From Kofleriaceae bacterium (GTDB lineage Bacteria; Myxococcota_A; Polyangia; Haliangiales; Haliangiaceae), in NCBI GenBank assembly GCA_022842285.1, contig JALHPV010000023.1:1-43791 (forward strand): a stretch of DNA of 43,791 nt. The letters are read 5' to 3'. The notes under the pieces were generated by a model. That model was not told where the DNA came from and did not search any database. It saw only the letters and a program-made list of their open reading frames with translations. Below are positions 24,066 through 34,493 of the stretch, piece by piece. Every line of letters begins with the position of its first letter. Position 1 is the first letter of the stretch. Both the position numbers and the translations under genes were made by a program.

Positions 24066-24521
24066 ATGGAAGCGCGTGTGTATCGATTCGCCCCGGCCGT
24101 TCGTCGCTCGATGATCGTGATCGGTGTTCTCTTGTGCTTGCTGGTCGTCACGCTGCCGTTCGGCGTCTGGGTGATCTGGAAGGCGACGCGCGGCAGCCTC
24201 ACCCTCACGCCGCGCGAGGTGGTGGCCCACTCGTTCCTCACCTCGCACGTGACCTTCGCCGACGTGCAGAGGTTCGCCACGCTGCGGATCGGCCTCGGCA
24301 CCCGCGGGGCGGTCGGCGGTGCGCTCGGTCGTGGTGCATCGGGGGGCCGGGAAGCGATGCATCTCTGCTTTCAAGGCACGGACGGCAAGACCCGCCGCTT
24401 CATGGTCTCCCGCTTCGAGCGGGCGGACGAGATCACCGCGGAGGTCACGCGCCTGGTCGGCAAGCAGCGCGAGGAGATGACCATGGGCGCCATGGGGCCC
24501 AAATGGCCTGATCGTTCGTGA
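24066..24521 (+). CDS. Small membrane protein with PH-like cytoplasmic domain
   Basis: The protein has 151 residues. The N-terminus MEARVYRFAPAVRRSM is followed by one strong transmembrane helix at about 17-42 (IVIGVLLCLLVVTLPFGVWVIW). A soluble beta-rich part with LTLTPREVVAHSFLT and VTFADVQRFATLRI resembles the bacterial PH/YdbS-like fold, and a Gly-rich loop separates it from a helical end. No specific function can be assigned. It is divergent from the lipoprotein at 23904 (161-bp gap) and convergent with the next gene (10-bp gap). Confidence 0.65.
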   Translation: MEARVYRFAPAVRRSMIVIGVLLCLLVVTLPFGVWVIWKATRGSLTLTPREVVAHSFLTSHVTFADVQRFATLRIGLGTRGAVGGALGRGASGGREAMHLCFQGTDGKTRRFMVSRFERADEITAEVTRLVGKQREEMTMGAMGPKWPDRS

Positions 24522-24531
24522 CCGTGGCCTC

Positions 24532-26094
24532 TCAGTAGCTCGATGTGTAGACGCTGAGCTCGAGCGAGCTCTGGTTGCAGCTCTTGCCCTGACCCTCCGA
24601 GTCGAGAGCCGGATCGTCGATGTACGCCCAGCCCGCGCGACCGTCCCCGAGTGGCGCCATCTCGTCCAGCTCGCCCCAACCTGCGCCCTCAACCTTGAGC
24701 GGCTCGGTAAGCGGATCGCCGTTCCCGTTGATCTCCGCCAGCCAGAACTCCCACGGGACGCGAAAGCTGTTGTCGCCCGTCGTTGGGGGCTCGGTCGAGC
24801 GGTCCTGCGCGCGCATGACGCCCCACCCCAGGAGATACCGGTCAGGGCCCAAGACGGATAGCGTCGAGTTCGACAGGTAGTGGTCCGGATCCCTCAGGAT
24901 CCAGCGGATATCCCCTTGCTGCACTCCGTCGGCACTCCATTGGATGAGGCCGATCTGCGTGGCAGGGTTGTCCGGATATCCACCCGGCACTTTCTGGCCT
25001 GGCACTCCGACGATGAGGCCGAGGAAGCCTCCGCCGGTTCGCGGCACGATAGACGATGCCGCGCCCTTGTTCTGGATTCCCTCGAGGTTCAGGTAGTGAA
25101 ACTCCTGCGCAGGGCCGTCTTCCATCCGGAAGACGTACGCGCCAAGCCCGCCTGTCCCGGCTTCGTTGTAGTCGGTGCTGCACAGCGCGGCGAACTTGCG
25201 CGTCGTCGGGTCATAGGCGATCCGGTTCATCAGCGTGTGCCCCGTGCCGCAGGCCCAGGACCAACCCCGCGTGGTGTAACTCTCCGACTCGCGATCCATG
25301 ATCAAGAACGCGTCTGCTTCGTGACACGTGCTGCCTTCGGCTCCCCCCACGGTCGCTTTGACGCCGATGCCCCAGAAGGCGCCGTCATCGGAGAGGCGCA
25401 GATAGTCGTTGCCGTATTCCCAGCTTCCGATCGACTTGTGGACGATGTAGCGCTTCGGCTCGGTTTGAATATCTCCATTGGTCCACTCGAAGAGCCACAT
25501 CTCGTCGTTGAGCTTGTCTCCGCAGACATACGGGTTCGTCATCCAGTCGGCTTGCGGATGGGTGGCGACCACGTCCTTGTCGAAGCCCGGCGTACCGCTC
25601 GGAATGCGGCACAGCACGCCGATCGTCTGGCAGTCGTCGCTCACCGCCACGCCGTGCATCGATCTGCACTCGGCGAATAGACGCTGATCGACACGATTGA
25701 GAGTGCCGCTCGTCTCATCGAGATCTGCCGCGATGAGCGCGCCCGACGTTGGATCCGGCGTTGGATGGGGCGCGTCTTGACCGACAGCGAGCGACTGGTA
25801 CAGCCGCGCAGTCCCCCCCGCGTTGCACGAAGCGCTGTACATGCGCCTCGGGTTCGAGTGGCCAGGATCGTAGTGGAGGGTGCGGATCGTCCACTCCCAC
25901 TCGCAGGCAGTTGGCAGCCCACCGGGGAGCGCGTCCATCAAGGTGCTACGCACCTCGCCTGCCGGTTCACGCGGCCCCTCATCGGTCCACGCGTCGGTGC
26001 TCGAGTCGTCGGACTCGGAGTCGCCACATCCGATCAACATCAGCGCGGCGACGAGCGCTGCGCCTGTGGTGAATGCTCGGAGGTGTACTGTCAT
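24532..26094 (-). CDS. Large secreted lipoprotein, unrecognised family
   Basis: The protein has 520 residues. The start at 26094 has an AGGAGA ribosome binding site 9-14 bp upstream and opens a lipoprotein signal peptide with lipobox LIGC. An acidic/serine linker follows. The body has many Trp/Tyr and ten or more cysteines (CEWEW, CNAGG, CRSMHG, CQTIG, VLCRIP, YVCGD, TCHEAD, WACGTG, LCSTDY, SCNQSS), consistent with disulfides. Repeating strands such as FLIMDRES and AYVFRMED suggest a beta-propeller. The function is unknown. Confidence 0.75.
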   Translation of the reverse strand: MTVHLRAFTTGAALVAALMLIGCGDSESDDSSTDAWTDEGPREPAGEVRSTLMDALPGGLPTACEWEWTIRTLHYDPGHSNPRRMYSASCNAGGTARLYQSLAVGQDAPHPTPDPTSGALIAADLDETSGTLNRVDQRLFAECRSMHGVAVSDDCQTIGVLCRIPSGTPGFDKDVVATHPQADWMTNPYVCGDKLNDEMWLFEWTNGDIQTEPKRYIVHKSIGSWEYGNDYLRLSDDGAFWGIGVKATVGGAEGSTCHEADAFLIMDRESESYTTRGWSWACGTGHTLMNRIAYDPTTRKFAALCSTDYNEAGTGGLGAYVFRMEDGPAQEFHYLNLEGIQNKGAASSIVPRTGGGFLGLIVGVPGQKVPGGYPDNPATQIGLIQWSADGVQQGDIRWILRDPDHYLSNSTLSVLGPDRYLLGWGVMRAQDRSTEPPTTGDNSFRVPWEFWLAEINGNGDPLTEPLKVEGAGWGELDEMAPLGDGRAGWAYIDDPALDSEGQGKSCNQSSLELSVYTSSY

Positions 26095-26250
26095 GTGCCT
26101 CTTCTCCTGCGCGATGAGAGCGTTGGATCCACTGGTGTTCTCCCGAATCCAACGCAAGTCCGAGGCCACGCCGTCATCGAACGAACGGCACGATTCGCAA
26201 AGCCTCCCCGGTCAGTTGGGGGCTGGCGCCACCGCTTCGTGCCGTAGAGA

Positions 26251-26273
26251 GGGGGCGAGCCCCCAAGCTCGCC
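26251..26273 (-). terminator. Overlapping alternative hairpins after the second FG-GAP gene
   Basis: GGGGGC (26251-26256)/GCCCCC (26259-26264) and GGCGAGC (26254-26260)/GCTCGCC (26267-26273) are perfect stems that share bases, so only one can form at a time. They lie 19 bp past the stop of the reverse-strand gene in a 197-bp gap. There is no T-run. Confidence 0.45.
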
Positions 26274-26291
26274 GCGGCGGCCTCGCCGGTA

Positions 26292-27812
26292 TCACTCGAA
26301 GATGTACGCCGCGCCGGCCTGCGGGGCCGAGGTGTCGGCCTGATCGCCATCGAGGCCCGTCGCCGCGCTTGCCTCCTGGACGGCACCGATCACCGCTACC
26401 GTCCCATCGGTCGAGATCGCAGGGCCAAAGCCGAAGAAGTCGAACGGGTGCGGATTCGAGGCCTTGAGGTACTGCTGCTGCTGCCAAAGCCCGTCCGCGC
26501 GGGTGAAGAAGTAGCCGGCCCCGGCGGCGGGCATCGAGTTGTCGTTCTGGTCGCCATCGGCCCCCGCGGCCGCGCTCGCCTCGAAGTGGGTCGTGACCAG
26601 GAGGGCGGCTCCGCTCGCGGCGATCGCCATCTGCTCGCCGAACTGGTCGGCAGGATCGCTGTTCGAGGACTTCAGATACGCCACGGGCGCGAAGCCACGG
26701 GCCTCCTGATCGAAGATGTAGACTGCGCCCGCGTCGGTCGCCGAGTTATCGGTGGGATCACCGCCAGGGCCGCGCGCGTTGCTGTCCTCTCTCGGCGCTC
26801 CCACCGCGAGCGTGGCGCCGTTCGACGTCAAGGCCACCCGCTCGCCGAAGGCATCCCCCGTGTCGGCGTTCGGGGCCTTGATGATCGCGACCTCCTCCCA
26901 GCCGCCAGGCGTCGCCGACAGGATGTAGACCGCGCCCGCGGCCGGTGCCGAGTTGTCCATACGATCGGTGAGCCGACTGGCCTCACCCGGCGCGCCGATC
27001 GCGAGGGTGCGCGCATCAGCCGTGATGGCGACGCTCGTGCCGAAGGCGTCATCGGCGTCGGCGTTGCTCGACTTCAGGAACGCCCGCTGCACCCACGTCG
27101 TGCCCACGCGCGCGAACACGTAGGCGGCTCCGGCATCGGGGCGCGAGTCATCGCTGCCAGGGGCGCCGGGCGCGCTCGCTTCGCCGGGAGCTCCGACGAC
27201 AAGTGTCGCCCCATCCGGCGCAAGCGCGAGGGCTTGTCCGAATCGATCTTGGGCGCCGGAGTTCGACGCCTTCAGGTAGGCCCCCTGGACCCAGGTCGAT
27301 CCGGTGCGCTCGAACACGTAGACCGCGCCTGCGTTCGCGGCCGCATTGTCCACCTGGTTGCCGTCGACGCCCATCGCGCCGCTATCCTCTTCCCATGCGC
27401 CCACGGCGAGCGTGTCGCCGCTGGCGGAGAGGGCCGCGCTGACCCCGAAAGCGTCGCTGGGATCGGGGTTGGAGGCCTTGATGTAGGCCTCCTGAACCCA
27501 GGTCGATCCCGCGCGGATGAACACGTACGCGGCGCCCGCGTTGGTCCGCGAGTCATCGTCCTGGTCGCCATCTACCCCGCTCGACCCTCCGTCCTCGATC
27601 CAGGCCGTGACAACGACGGTCGATCCATCCGCCGAGACCGCGGATGCGAACCCGAATTGATCGAAGGCATCGGTGTTCGAGGCCTTCAGGTAGTGCGTCT
27701 GGCGGAGCACGGGTGGCGTGTCGGGCCCGTCCACGCCCCCATCGCCGGCCCGCGTGTCGAAATCGATGCGCCCGCACGCGCATGCCATAGCCACCGCCAC
27801 GACGAACCTCAT
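26292..27812 (-). CDS. FG-GAP propeller lipoprotein, paralogue of 20244-21650
   Basis: The protein has 506 residues. MRFVVAVAMACAC is a signal peptide with lipobox, followed by GRIDFDTRAGDGG and a short linker. Seven or eight FG-GAP-like repeats follow, each with YLKASN-x4-D-x-FG-x3-A-[LV]-x2-[DS]G-x2-[LV]AVGAP-E and ending in AGAVY[IV]F. Segments such as GVDGDQ-DD-NS look like Ca-binding loops, as in integrin-alpha propellers. The ATG at 27812 is chosen because upstream in-frame residues are Arg-rich and non-coding in look. The strong similarity to 20244-21650 shows an expanded family in this locus. Confidence 0.88.
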   Translation of the reverse strand: MRFVVAVAMACACGRIDFDTRAGDGGVDGPDTPPVLRQTHYLKASNTDAFDQFGFASAVSADGSTVVVTAWIEDGGSSGVDGDQDDDSRTNAGAAYVFIRAGSTWVQEAYIKASNPDPSDAFGVSAALSASGDTLAVGAWEEDSGAMGVDGNQVDNAAANAGAVYVFERTGSTWVQGAYLKASNSGAQDRFGQALALAPDGATLVVGAPGEASAPGAPGSDDSRPDAGAAYVFARVGTTWVQRAFLKSSNADADDAFGTSVAITADARTLAIGAPGEASRLTDRMDNSAPAAGAVYILSATPGGWEEVAIIKAPNADTGDAFGERVALTSNGATLAVGAPREDSNARGPGGDPTDNSATDAGAVYIFDQEARGFAPVAYLKSSNSDPADQFGEQMAIAASGAALLVTTHFEASAAAGADGDQNDNSMPAAGAGYFFTRADGLWQQQQYLKASNPHPFDFFGFGPAISTDGTVAVIGAVQEASAATGLDGDQADTSAPQAGAAYIFE

Positions 27813-27886
27813 CTGCCCATCGTATCGCGAGGAGGAGGCATTCTTGCCGCCGGGCGGGGGCGCGAGTAGCTGGACGCGTGAGGCCG

Positions 27887-29563
<1,677 letters not shown>

Positions 29564-29677
29564 GTGACTGTACGAAGGCTGCACAAGATCGGGCGTTACT
29601 GCACGCAGGGAGGACGGGAGATCGTAGGCTTGGCGTACGTGCATCGTGGTACCCCCGTTGCAACCAACAACTGTGCC

Positions 29678-30322
29678 ATGAGTCGTCTCGTATCCCTCCT
29701 GAGCCTACTCGCCCTGGCGGGATGTCCCACCGGCGACGACACCCAGGACGACGGTGTCATCATCGATGGCGGCATTGATGGCGGCGGCGACGTCACCGGC
29801 ATCGTGCTCACGTGGCGAGCGCAGCCGGCGCTGCCAGCGATGGTCGACGACGGCATCATCGTGCAGTCGATGCGCTTCGGCTTCACGGACCTCCGCCTGG
29901 TGGGCGACGTGGGCCCGGTGCCCGTCGACCGGTCCGAGCTCGCCTGGTCCCCAGGCGTGACCCCGGCGAACGACCTCATCGAGAACGCTCCGGCGGGGGT
30001 GTACTCGAGCCTCCAGGCGATGATCGCGGCGCCAAGCCCCAACTTCGCGTTCGAGATCCAGGGGACCTACGAAGGCACGCCCTTCAGCCTGCGCGACACC
30101 GAAGCGCTGCCGGTGGTGGTCACCTTCGACGAGGGCCTGAGCCTCGTCGCCGGTGGTGGCCTCGTGATCGAAGTTCGCGTCGACATCGATGATCTCGCCG
30201 ACGCGATCGACTTCACGACGCTGCCCCTCCAGAACGGGACGCTCGTCCTGGGGCCAGGTGGCGAGCAGATTCCAGCCCTGCAAGCGGCCGTCGCGGCGGC
30301 GTTCGAGGTGTCGGACGACTGA
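29678..30322 (+). CDS. Secreted lipoprotein
   Basis: The protein has 214 residues. MSRLVSLLSLLALAGC is a lipoprotein signal peptide (lipobox LAGC). An Asp/Gly-rich linker is followed by a beta-rich domain with FGFTDLRLVGDVGPVPV, GVYSSLQAMIAAPSPNF and VIEVRVDIDDL. The pattern resembles the DUF4382-like group of secreted proteins, but this is uncertain. It is divergent from the sigma54 activator (114-bp gap), which could make it a target. No good -24/-12 element (GG-N10-GC) was found. Confidence 0.75.
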   Translation: MSRLVSLLSLLALAGCPTGDDTQDDGVIIDGGIDGGGDVTGIVLTWRAQPALPAMVDDGIIVQSMRFGFTDLRLVGDVGPVPVDRSELAWSPGVTPANDLIENAPAGVYSSLQAMIAAPSPNFAFEIQGTYEGTPFSLRDTEALPVVVTFDEGLSLVAGGGLVIEVRVDIDDLADAIDFTTLPLQNGTLVLGPGGEQIPALQAAVAAAFEVSDD

Positions 30323-30342
30323 TCGCGTTGTAGGGTGCCGGG

Positions 30343-30894
30343 ATGGGATTCCGGTGCCGGTGGCTCGCCACGCAAGGTCGTGGGCGCGACGAGGTGCTCG
30401 CACGGCTACACCTGAAGATCACCGACGAGCTGATCGAGCCCATCTACGACACGGGCCTCTATGCGCTCGAGGTCAATGACTGGCTGGTGGTGGTCGGCGA
30501 TGGGGCGGAGTACATGAGCCAGGTCAAGCGTGCCCAGGCCGCGCAGCTCTCCGACGGCGGCGATGTCGTGTACCTCGTCACCGACGACACCACGATGACG
30601 TTCGAGGTGGCGATGTTCCGGGGCGGCGAGGAGCTGTGGTCGATCGCGTACGATGGTCGTGATGGCGTGACGGCGCCGGTGATGCAAGGGAAGGTGCCGC
30701 TGGATGCGCGCGTGATGCATGCGCGCCTCGAGAAGGAGCAGGGCAAGGCGGGTGGGCCGAAGGCGGAGGTCGATCACACGTACGAGCTCGCCCCCGCGTA
30801 CGCGATGCAGCTCGTCGGATTCCGGCATGACCAGACGCTCGGTAGCGGCGAGCACGTGCCCGTGTGGACGCTCGCGGTGAAGCGGACGAAGTAA
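30343..30894 (+). CDS. Small soluble protein, unknown
   Basis: The protein has 183 residues and no signal peptide or transmembrane helix. Features include TDELIEPIYDTGLYALEVN, LVVVGDGAEYM, VVYLVTDDTTMTFEVAMFRGG, and a Lys-rich helix EKEQGKAGGPK. The fold is probably alpha/beta. Its TAA stop is immediately followed by the GTG start of the next gene, so the two are translationally coupled. No family was recognised. Confidence 0.7.
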   Translation: MGFRCRWLATQGRGRDEVLARLHLKITDELIEPIYDTGLYALEVNDWLVVVGDGAEYMSQVKRAQAAQLSDGGDVVYLVTDDTTMTFEVAMFRGGEELWSIAYDGRDGVTAPVMQGKVPLDARVMHARLEKEQGKAGGPKAEVDHTYELAPAYAMQLVGFRHDQTLGSGEHVPVWTLAVKRTK

Positions 30895-32181
30895 GTGGAG
30901 GCCTACCAGCACCAGATCTCGCTGGCGGTCGCGCTCGCGATCGGCTTGCTCGTTGGCCTCGAGCGCGAGCACAGCAAGCCCGAGCCGGGGCACGGCTCCG
31001 CGATCGGAGGCCTGCGTACGTATCCGATGTTCGCCCTCGTCGGCGCGGTGGCCACGCTGCTCTCGCCGGTCACCATCCTGTTTCCGATCGTGGCCTTTCT
31101 CGGTGTCGCGGCCCTGCTCGCCATCTCGTACACGTTCGACGTACGCCGCAGTCAGGACGGCGAGAACCACGGCGCGACGACCGAGGCGTCGATCCTGGCC
31201 ATCTATCTCCTCGGGGCCCTCGCCACGAGCCGGGTGATCGAGCCCATGGCCGACCGGCTGATCCTCGTCGCCGGACTCGGCGTCGTGATCGCCTTTCTCC
31301 TGTCGTCGAAGCCGCTCCTGCATGGCGTCGCGCAGAAGATCTCGCGCGCGGATTACCACGCGGCCGTGCAGTTTCTGATCATCGCGGTCGTCGTGCTGCC
31401 GCTCTTGCCCGATCGCGACCTGGGGCCGGCCAACGCGCTCAACCCTCGCGCCCTCGGGCTCCTCGTCGTCGTGATCAGCGCGCTGTCCTTCGGCGGCTAC
31501 CTCGCGATGCGGATCTGGGGCGAGCGGGGACTGCTCCTTGGCGCGGCGATCGGTGCCCTCGTGTCATCGACCGCGGTGACCCTGTCGTTTGCGCGACGCG
31601 TGGCCGCCGACGCCAAGCTCGCACGTATCGGCGCGGGAGCGATCGCCGTGGCGTGGACGGTGATGACGGTGCGCGTGGCCGTCGTGATCGCGGTGATGAA
31701 TCCGGCCCTCCTGCGCGTGATCGCCATGCCGCTCGCGGCCGCTTCGCTCGTGACCCTCGCCAGCGCGGCCCTCGCGTTTCGCAAGGGCAGCGAGGCCAGC
31801 GAGCCCACGAAGCTCGAGAATCCGTTCGAGCTCGGTGGGGCCATCAAGGTCACGCTCGTGTTCGCGGTGGTGCTCGTCATCACCGCCGTCGCGAACCAGC
31901 AGCTCGGCGCGAGTGGCGTGTATCTCGCGTCCGCGCTCGGCGGCACCACCGATGTCGATGCGTCGGTCATCTCGAACACGCGCCTCGCGGGACAAGGAGC
32001 GATCACCCCGGTGGTGGCGGCGGCGGCCATCCTCATCGCCGCGGGAGTGAACACGGTCGTGAAGGCGGGCCTCGCGACCGCCATCGGCGGCAAGGCCCTC
32101 GGGGCCCGGGTCATCCCGGTGGCCGTCGGCGTCGTCGTGGTCGGCGCGGGGGCCTTCGGCATCCAGCTGATCGCGACCTGA
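30895..32181 (+). CDS. MgtC/DUF4010-family membrane protein
   Basis: The protein has 428 residues from a GTG directly after the preceding TAA. The N-terminal MgtC-like part has GLLVGLEREHSKP and GGLRTYPMFALVGAVATLL. It is followed by about ten further hydrophobic helices, including GGYLAMRIWGERGLLLGAAIGALVSSTAVTLSF (read as two helices) and GVYLASALGGTTDVDAS. The length and order match the MgtC/SapB proteins with a C-terminal DUF4010 domain. They sit in the inner membrane, and their transport role is not established. The upstream small protein is probably part of the same operon. Confidence 0.85.
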   Translation: MEAYQHQISLAVALAIGLLVGLEREHSKPEPGHGSAIGGLRTYPMFALVGAVATLLSPVTILFPIVAFLGVAALLAISYTFDVRRSQDGENHGATTEASILAIYLLGALATSRVIEPMADRLILVAGLGVVIAFLLSSKPLLHGVAQKISRADYHAAVQFLIIAVVVLPLLPDRDLGPANALNPRALGLLVVVISALSFGGYLAMRIWGERGLLLGAAIGALVSSTAVTLSFARRVAADAKLARIGAGAIAVAWTVMTVRVAVVIAVMNPALLRVIAMPLAAASLVTLASAALAFRKGSEASEPTKLENPFELGGAIKVTLVFAVVLVITAVANQQLGASGVYLASALGGTTDVDASVISNTRLAGQGAITPVVAAAAILIAAGVNTVVKAGLATAIGGKALGARVIPVAVGVVVVGAGAFGIQLIAT

Positions 32182-32280
32182 AAGCGAAGGTTCGTGCACA
32201 GTTCGACGGGGGCCGGGCTCACCAGGGCCCGGGATCGAACCTCATGTGAGTTCGTGGGGTTAGCCCCTCTCGGACCAGGC

Positions 32281-33246
32281 ATGGGCGCTGCACTGCTGAT
32301 GGGTGTGCGAGGTCCTGTCCTACTGCTCGCGGCCCTCGCGGCCTGCGTCGAGCAGCCTGACCTCGCCACGACCGCCGGGATGACCTGGGAGGAGTACCTC
32401 GCGGCCGTCCCGCGGGAGCCGGCCACTGGGGGCTATGTCATCGACTGGGACATCGTGGTCCAGACCGAGGACGAGGTGTTTGCCGCGTGGGCTGGCGAAC
32501 AATCCAACGCCCTCATCATCGCCGAGGCGGGCGGGGCGGACATCCGGTGGACGGACGACCAGAAGCGCAACATCACGTACTGCGTCTCGGACGCCTTCGG
32601 GCCGCGTAAGCCGCAGGTCCTCGCCGCGATGACGGCCGCGACCACGAACGGCTGGCAGAAGGCCGCGGACATCAAGTTCGTCTACAAGGCCGACCAGGAC
32701 GCGAACTGCAACGCGAACAACAGCAACGTCGTGTTCGACGTCAGCCCGACCGAGGGCGCCCCGTATCTCGCGCGGGCTTTCTTCCCGAACATGGCGCGGC
32801 TCGAGCGCAACGTGCTCATCGACAACACGTCGTTCAATCCGCTCGCCGCGAATGGCCTCTCGCTCGGCAACATCCTCACGCACGAGATCGGCCACGTCCT
32901 CGGCTTCCGTCACGAGCACATCGCGCGTCCCGGCGGCGCCCTCGCGGGTTGTGCGGAGCCGGCCAACTACCGCGCCATCGGCCCGTACGATGTCAGCTCG
33001 ACGATGCACTACCCGCAGTGCGGCTCGCCTGGCAACACGCTCGCGCTCTCCGCGCAGGACAAGCAGGACGTGGCCGCGGTCTACGGCGCACCGGTGACCG
33101 ATACCCCGACGCCGATGTCCGAGCCGACGCCGATGTACCCGGAAGGTGATCTCACCGGTGGTTGCAGCACCGGCGGCGCGAGTGGTCTGGCGATCGGACT
33201 GGCAGCGCTGTTCGTGCGCCGCCGCCGGTTCAGATCATCTCCATGA
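32281..33246 (+). CDS. Astacin-like zinc metalloprotease with MYXO-CTERM tail
   Basis: The protein is about 321 residues; the ATG at 32299 is an alternative start. A signal peptide ends in a lipobox (LAAC), followed by a pro-like region. The zinc motif HEIGHVLGFRHEH gives ligands H201, H205 and H211 with catalytic E202. The later YDVSSTMHY is the Met-turn with the tyrosine typical of astacins (M12A). Cysteines around 180-260 suggest disulfides. The C-terminus is a Pro/Thr-rich spacer, then GGCSTGG, a hydrophobic helix and FVRRRRF, matching MYXO-CTERM sorting signals. Having both a lipobox and this tail is unusual. It overlaps the convergent E2 gene by 17 bp. Confidence 0.87.
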   Translation: MGAALLMGVRGPVLLLAALAACVEQPDLATTAGMTWEEYLAAVPREPATGGYVIDWDIVVQTEDEVFAAWAGEQSNALIIAEAGGADIRWTDDQKRNITYCVSDAFGPRKPQVLAAMTAATTNGWQKAADIKFVYKADQDANCNANNSNVVFDVSPTEGAPYLARAFFPNMARLERNVLIDNTSFNPLAANGLSLGNILTHEIGHVLGFRHEHIARPGGALAGCAEPANYRAIGPYDVSSTMHYPQCGSPGNTLALSAQDKQDVAAVYGAPVTDTPTPMSEPTPMYPEGDLTGGCSTGGASGLAIGLAALFVRRRRFRSSP

Positions 33247-34492
33247 ACATCGTCGTGGGGTCCTCGAGGAGCGACTTCACGTCCTGAAGGAACATCGCGC
33301 CGTCCCAGCCGTCGGCGAGGCGGTGATCGACAGAGATCGAGAGATTCATGAGCTGGCGGATCACGATCTGACCGTTCCGCACCGCCGGCTTCTCCTCGAT
33401 CTTGTGGACGCCGACGATGGCGACCTCGGGGAAGTTGATGATGGGCGTGGCGAGGACGCCGCCCAGCTTGCCGAGCGAGCTGACGGTGAACGTGGAGCCG
33501 GTGAGCTCCTCGCGCGTGGCGGTGCCGGCGCGGACGGCTTCGCCGAGCCGATCGATCTCGCGCGACAGATCGAAGATGGAGCGCATGTCCGCATCGCGGA
33601 CGACCGAGACCACGAGCCCCTGCGGGCCCTGGGCCGCGATCCCCACGTGGTAGTACTTCTTGCGGACGATCTCCTGCGTCGTCTCGTCGAGGCTGGCGTT
33701 CAGCTGCGGCCACTTCTTCAGGCCGGAGACGATCGCCTTCACGATGAAGGGCAGGTAGTTCAGCTTCACGCCGCGCTCGGCAGCGCGAGCCTTGGCTCGA
33801 TCGCGCACCGCGACGAGCTCGGTCATGTCGATCTCTTCGACGTAGGTGAAGTGCGCGGCCGTGTTCACGGAGCGCGACATCGCCTCGGCGATCCGCTTCC
33901 GCATCCCCCGGAGCGGGATGCGTTCCTCGTCGTAGCCGAGACCCGGCTTCGCGATCGCGACGGGGGTGTGCTTCACCAGCGCCGCGGCGGGCGCCGCCCC
34001 CTGCGCGCCGAAATTCTTCACGTCCTCGGTGGTGACGCGGCCGTGCTTGCCCGTCGCGGGAACGCGCCCGAGCTCGACGCCGAGCTCGCGGGCGAGGCGG
34101 CGCGTGGCGGGGGTGGCGAGCGTGCGCTCGCGGGCGGGCGTGGCATCCACGATCGCCGGAGCGGCCTTGGCGGGCGTGGGAGCCGCCGTTGCTGGTGCCG
34201 GATGCGAGTGACCGTTGGTCGCCTTGGCGGGCGTGGGAGCCGCCGCCTGAGCCCCGCCATCGTCGATGGTGATGAGGATCTTGCCGACGGGGGCGATGTC
34301 GCCCTCCTTGAAGTGGAGCTTGGTGACCGTGCCGGCGCGCGGGGAGGGCAGCTCGACGGTGGCCTTGTCGGTCATCACCTCGACGAGCGGTTGATCCAGC
34401 TTCACCTGGTCACCCTCTTTGACCTTCCAGCCAACGATCTCGCCCTCGACAACGCCTTCGCCGATATCCGGCATGTAGAACTCGAAGCTCAT
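33230..34492 (-). CDS. 2-oxoacid dehydrogenase E2 (dihydrolipoamide acyltransferase)
   Basis: The protein has 420 residues. A lipoyl domain at 1-80 carries the lipoylated lysine in TDKATVELP (Lys43). An Ala/Pro/Thr-rich linker (TPAKA repeats) leads to the peripheral-subunit-binding domain at about 126-161 (ATPATRRLARELGVEL, GRVTTEDV). The catalytic domain ends with SVDHRLADGWDGAMFL, which supplies His390 and Asp394. This acyltransferase moves the acyl group from lipoate to CoA in pyruvate or branched-chain oxoacid dehydrogenase complexes; the substrate cannot be told from sequence. The start at 34492 follows the E1-beta stop by one base (TGAGATG), so the genes form an operon. Confidence 0.93.
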   Translation of the reverse strand: MSFEFYMPDIGEGVVEGEIVGWKVKEGDQVKLDQPLVEVMTDKATVELPSPRAGTVTKLHFKEGDIAPVGKILITIDDGGAQAAAPTPAKATNGHSHPAPATAAPTPAKAAPAIVDATPARERTLATPATRRLARELGVELGRVPATGKHGRVTTEDVKNFGAQGAAPAAALVKHTPVAIAKPGLGYDEERIPLRGMRKRIAEAMSRSVNTAAHFTYVEEIDMTELVAVRDRAKARAAERGVKLNYLPFIVKAIVSGLKKWPQLNASLDETTQEIVRKKYYHVGIAAQGPQGLVVSVVRDADMRSIFDLSREIDRLGEAVRAGTATREELTGSTFTVSSLGKLGGVLATPIINFPEVAIVGVHKIEEKPAVRNGQIVIRQLMNLSISVDHRLADGWDGAMFLQDVKSLLEDPTTMFMEMI

Positions 34493-34493
34493 C

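Noticed and set aside
29625-29650. TTGGCGTACGTGCAT as a sigma54 -24/-12 promoter
   Set aside because: The GG-to-GC spacing is 7, not the needed 10, so it does not fit the sigma54 element despite the neighbouring activator.
32190-32280. GGTTCGATCCC on the reverse strand (tRNA-like)
   Set aside because: Stem bases do not pair and no cloverleaf can be made. The region is the spacer before the protease gene.
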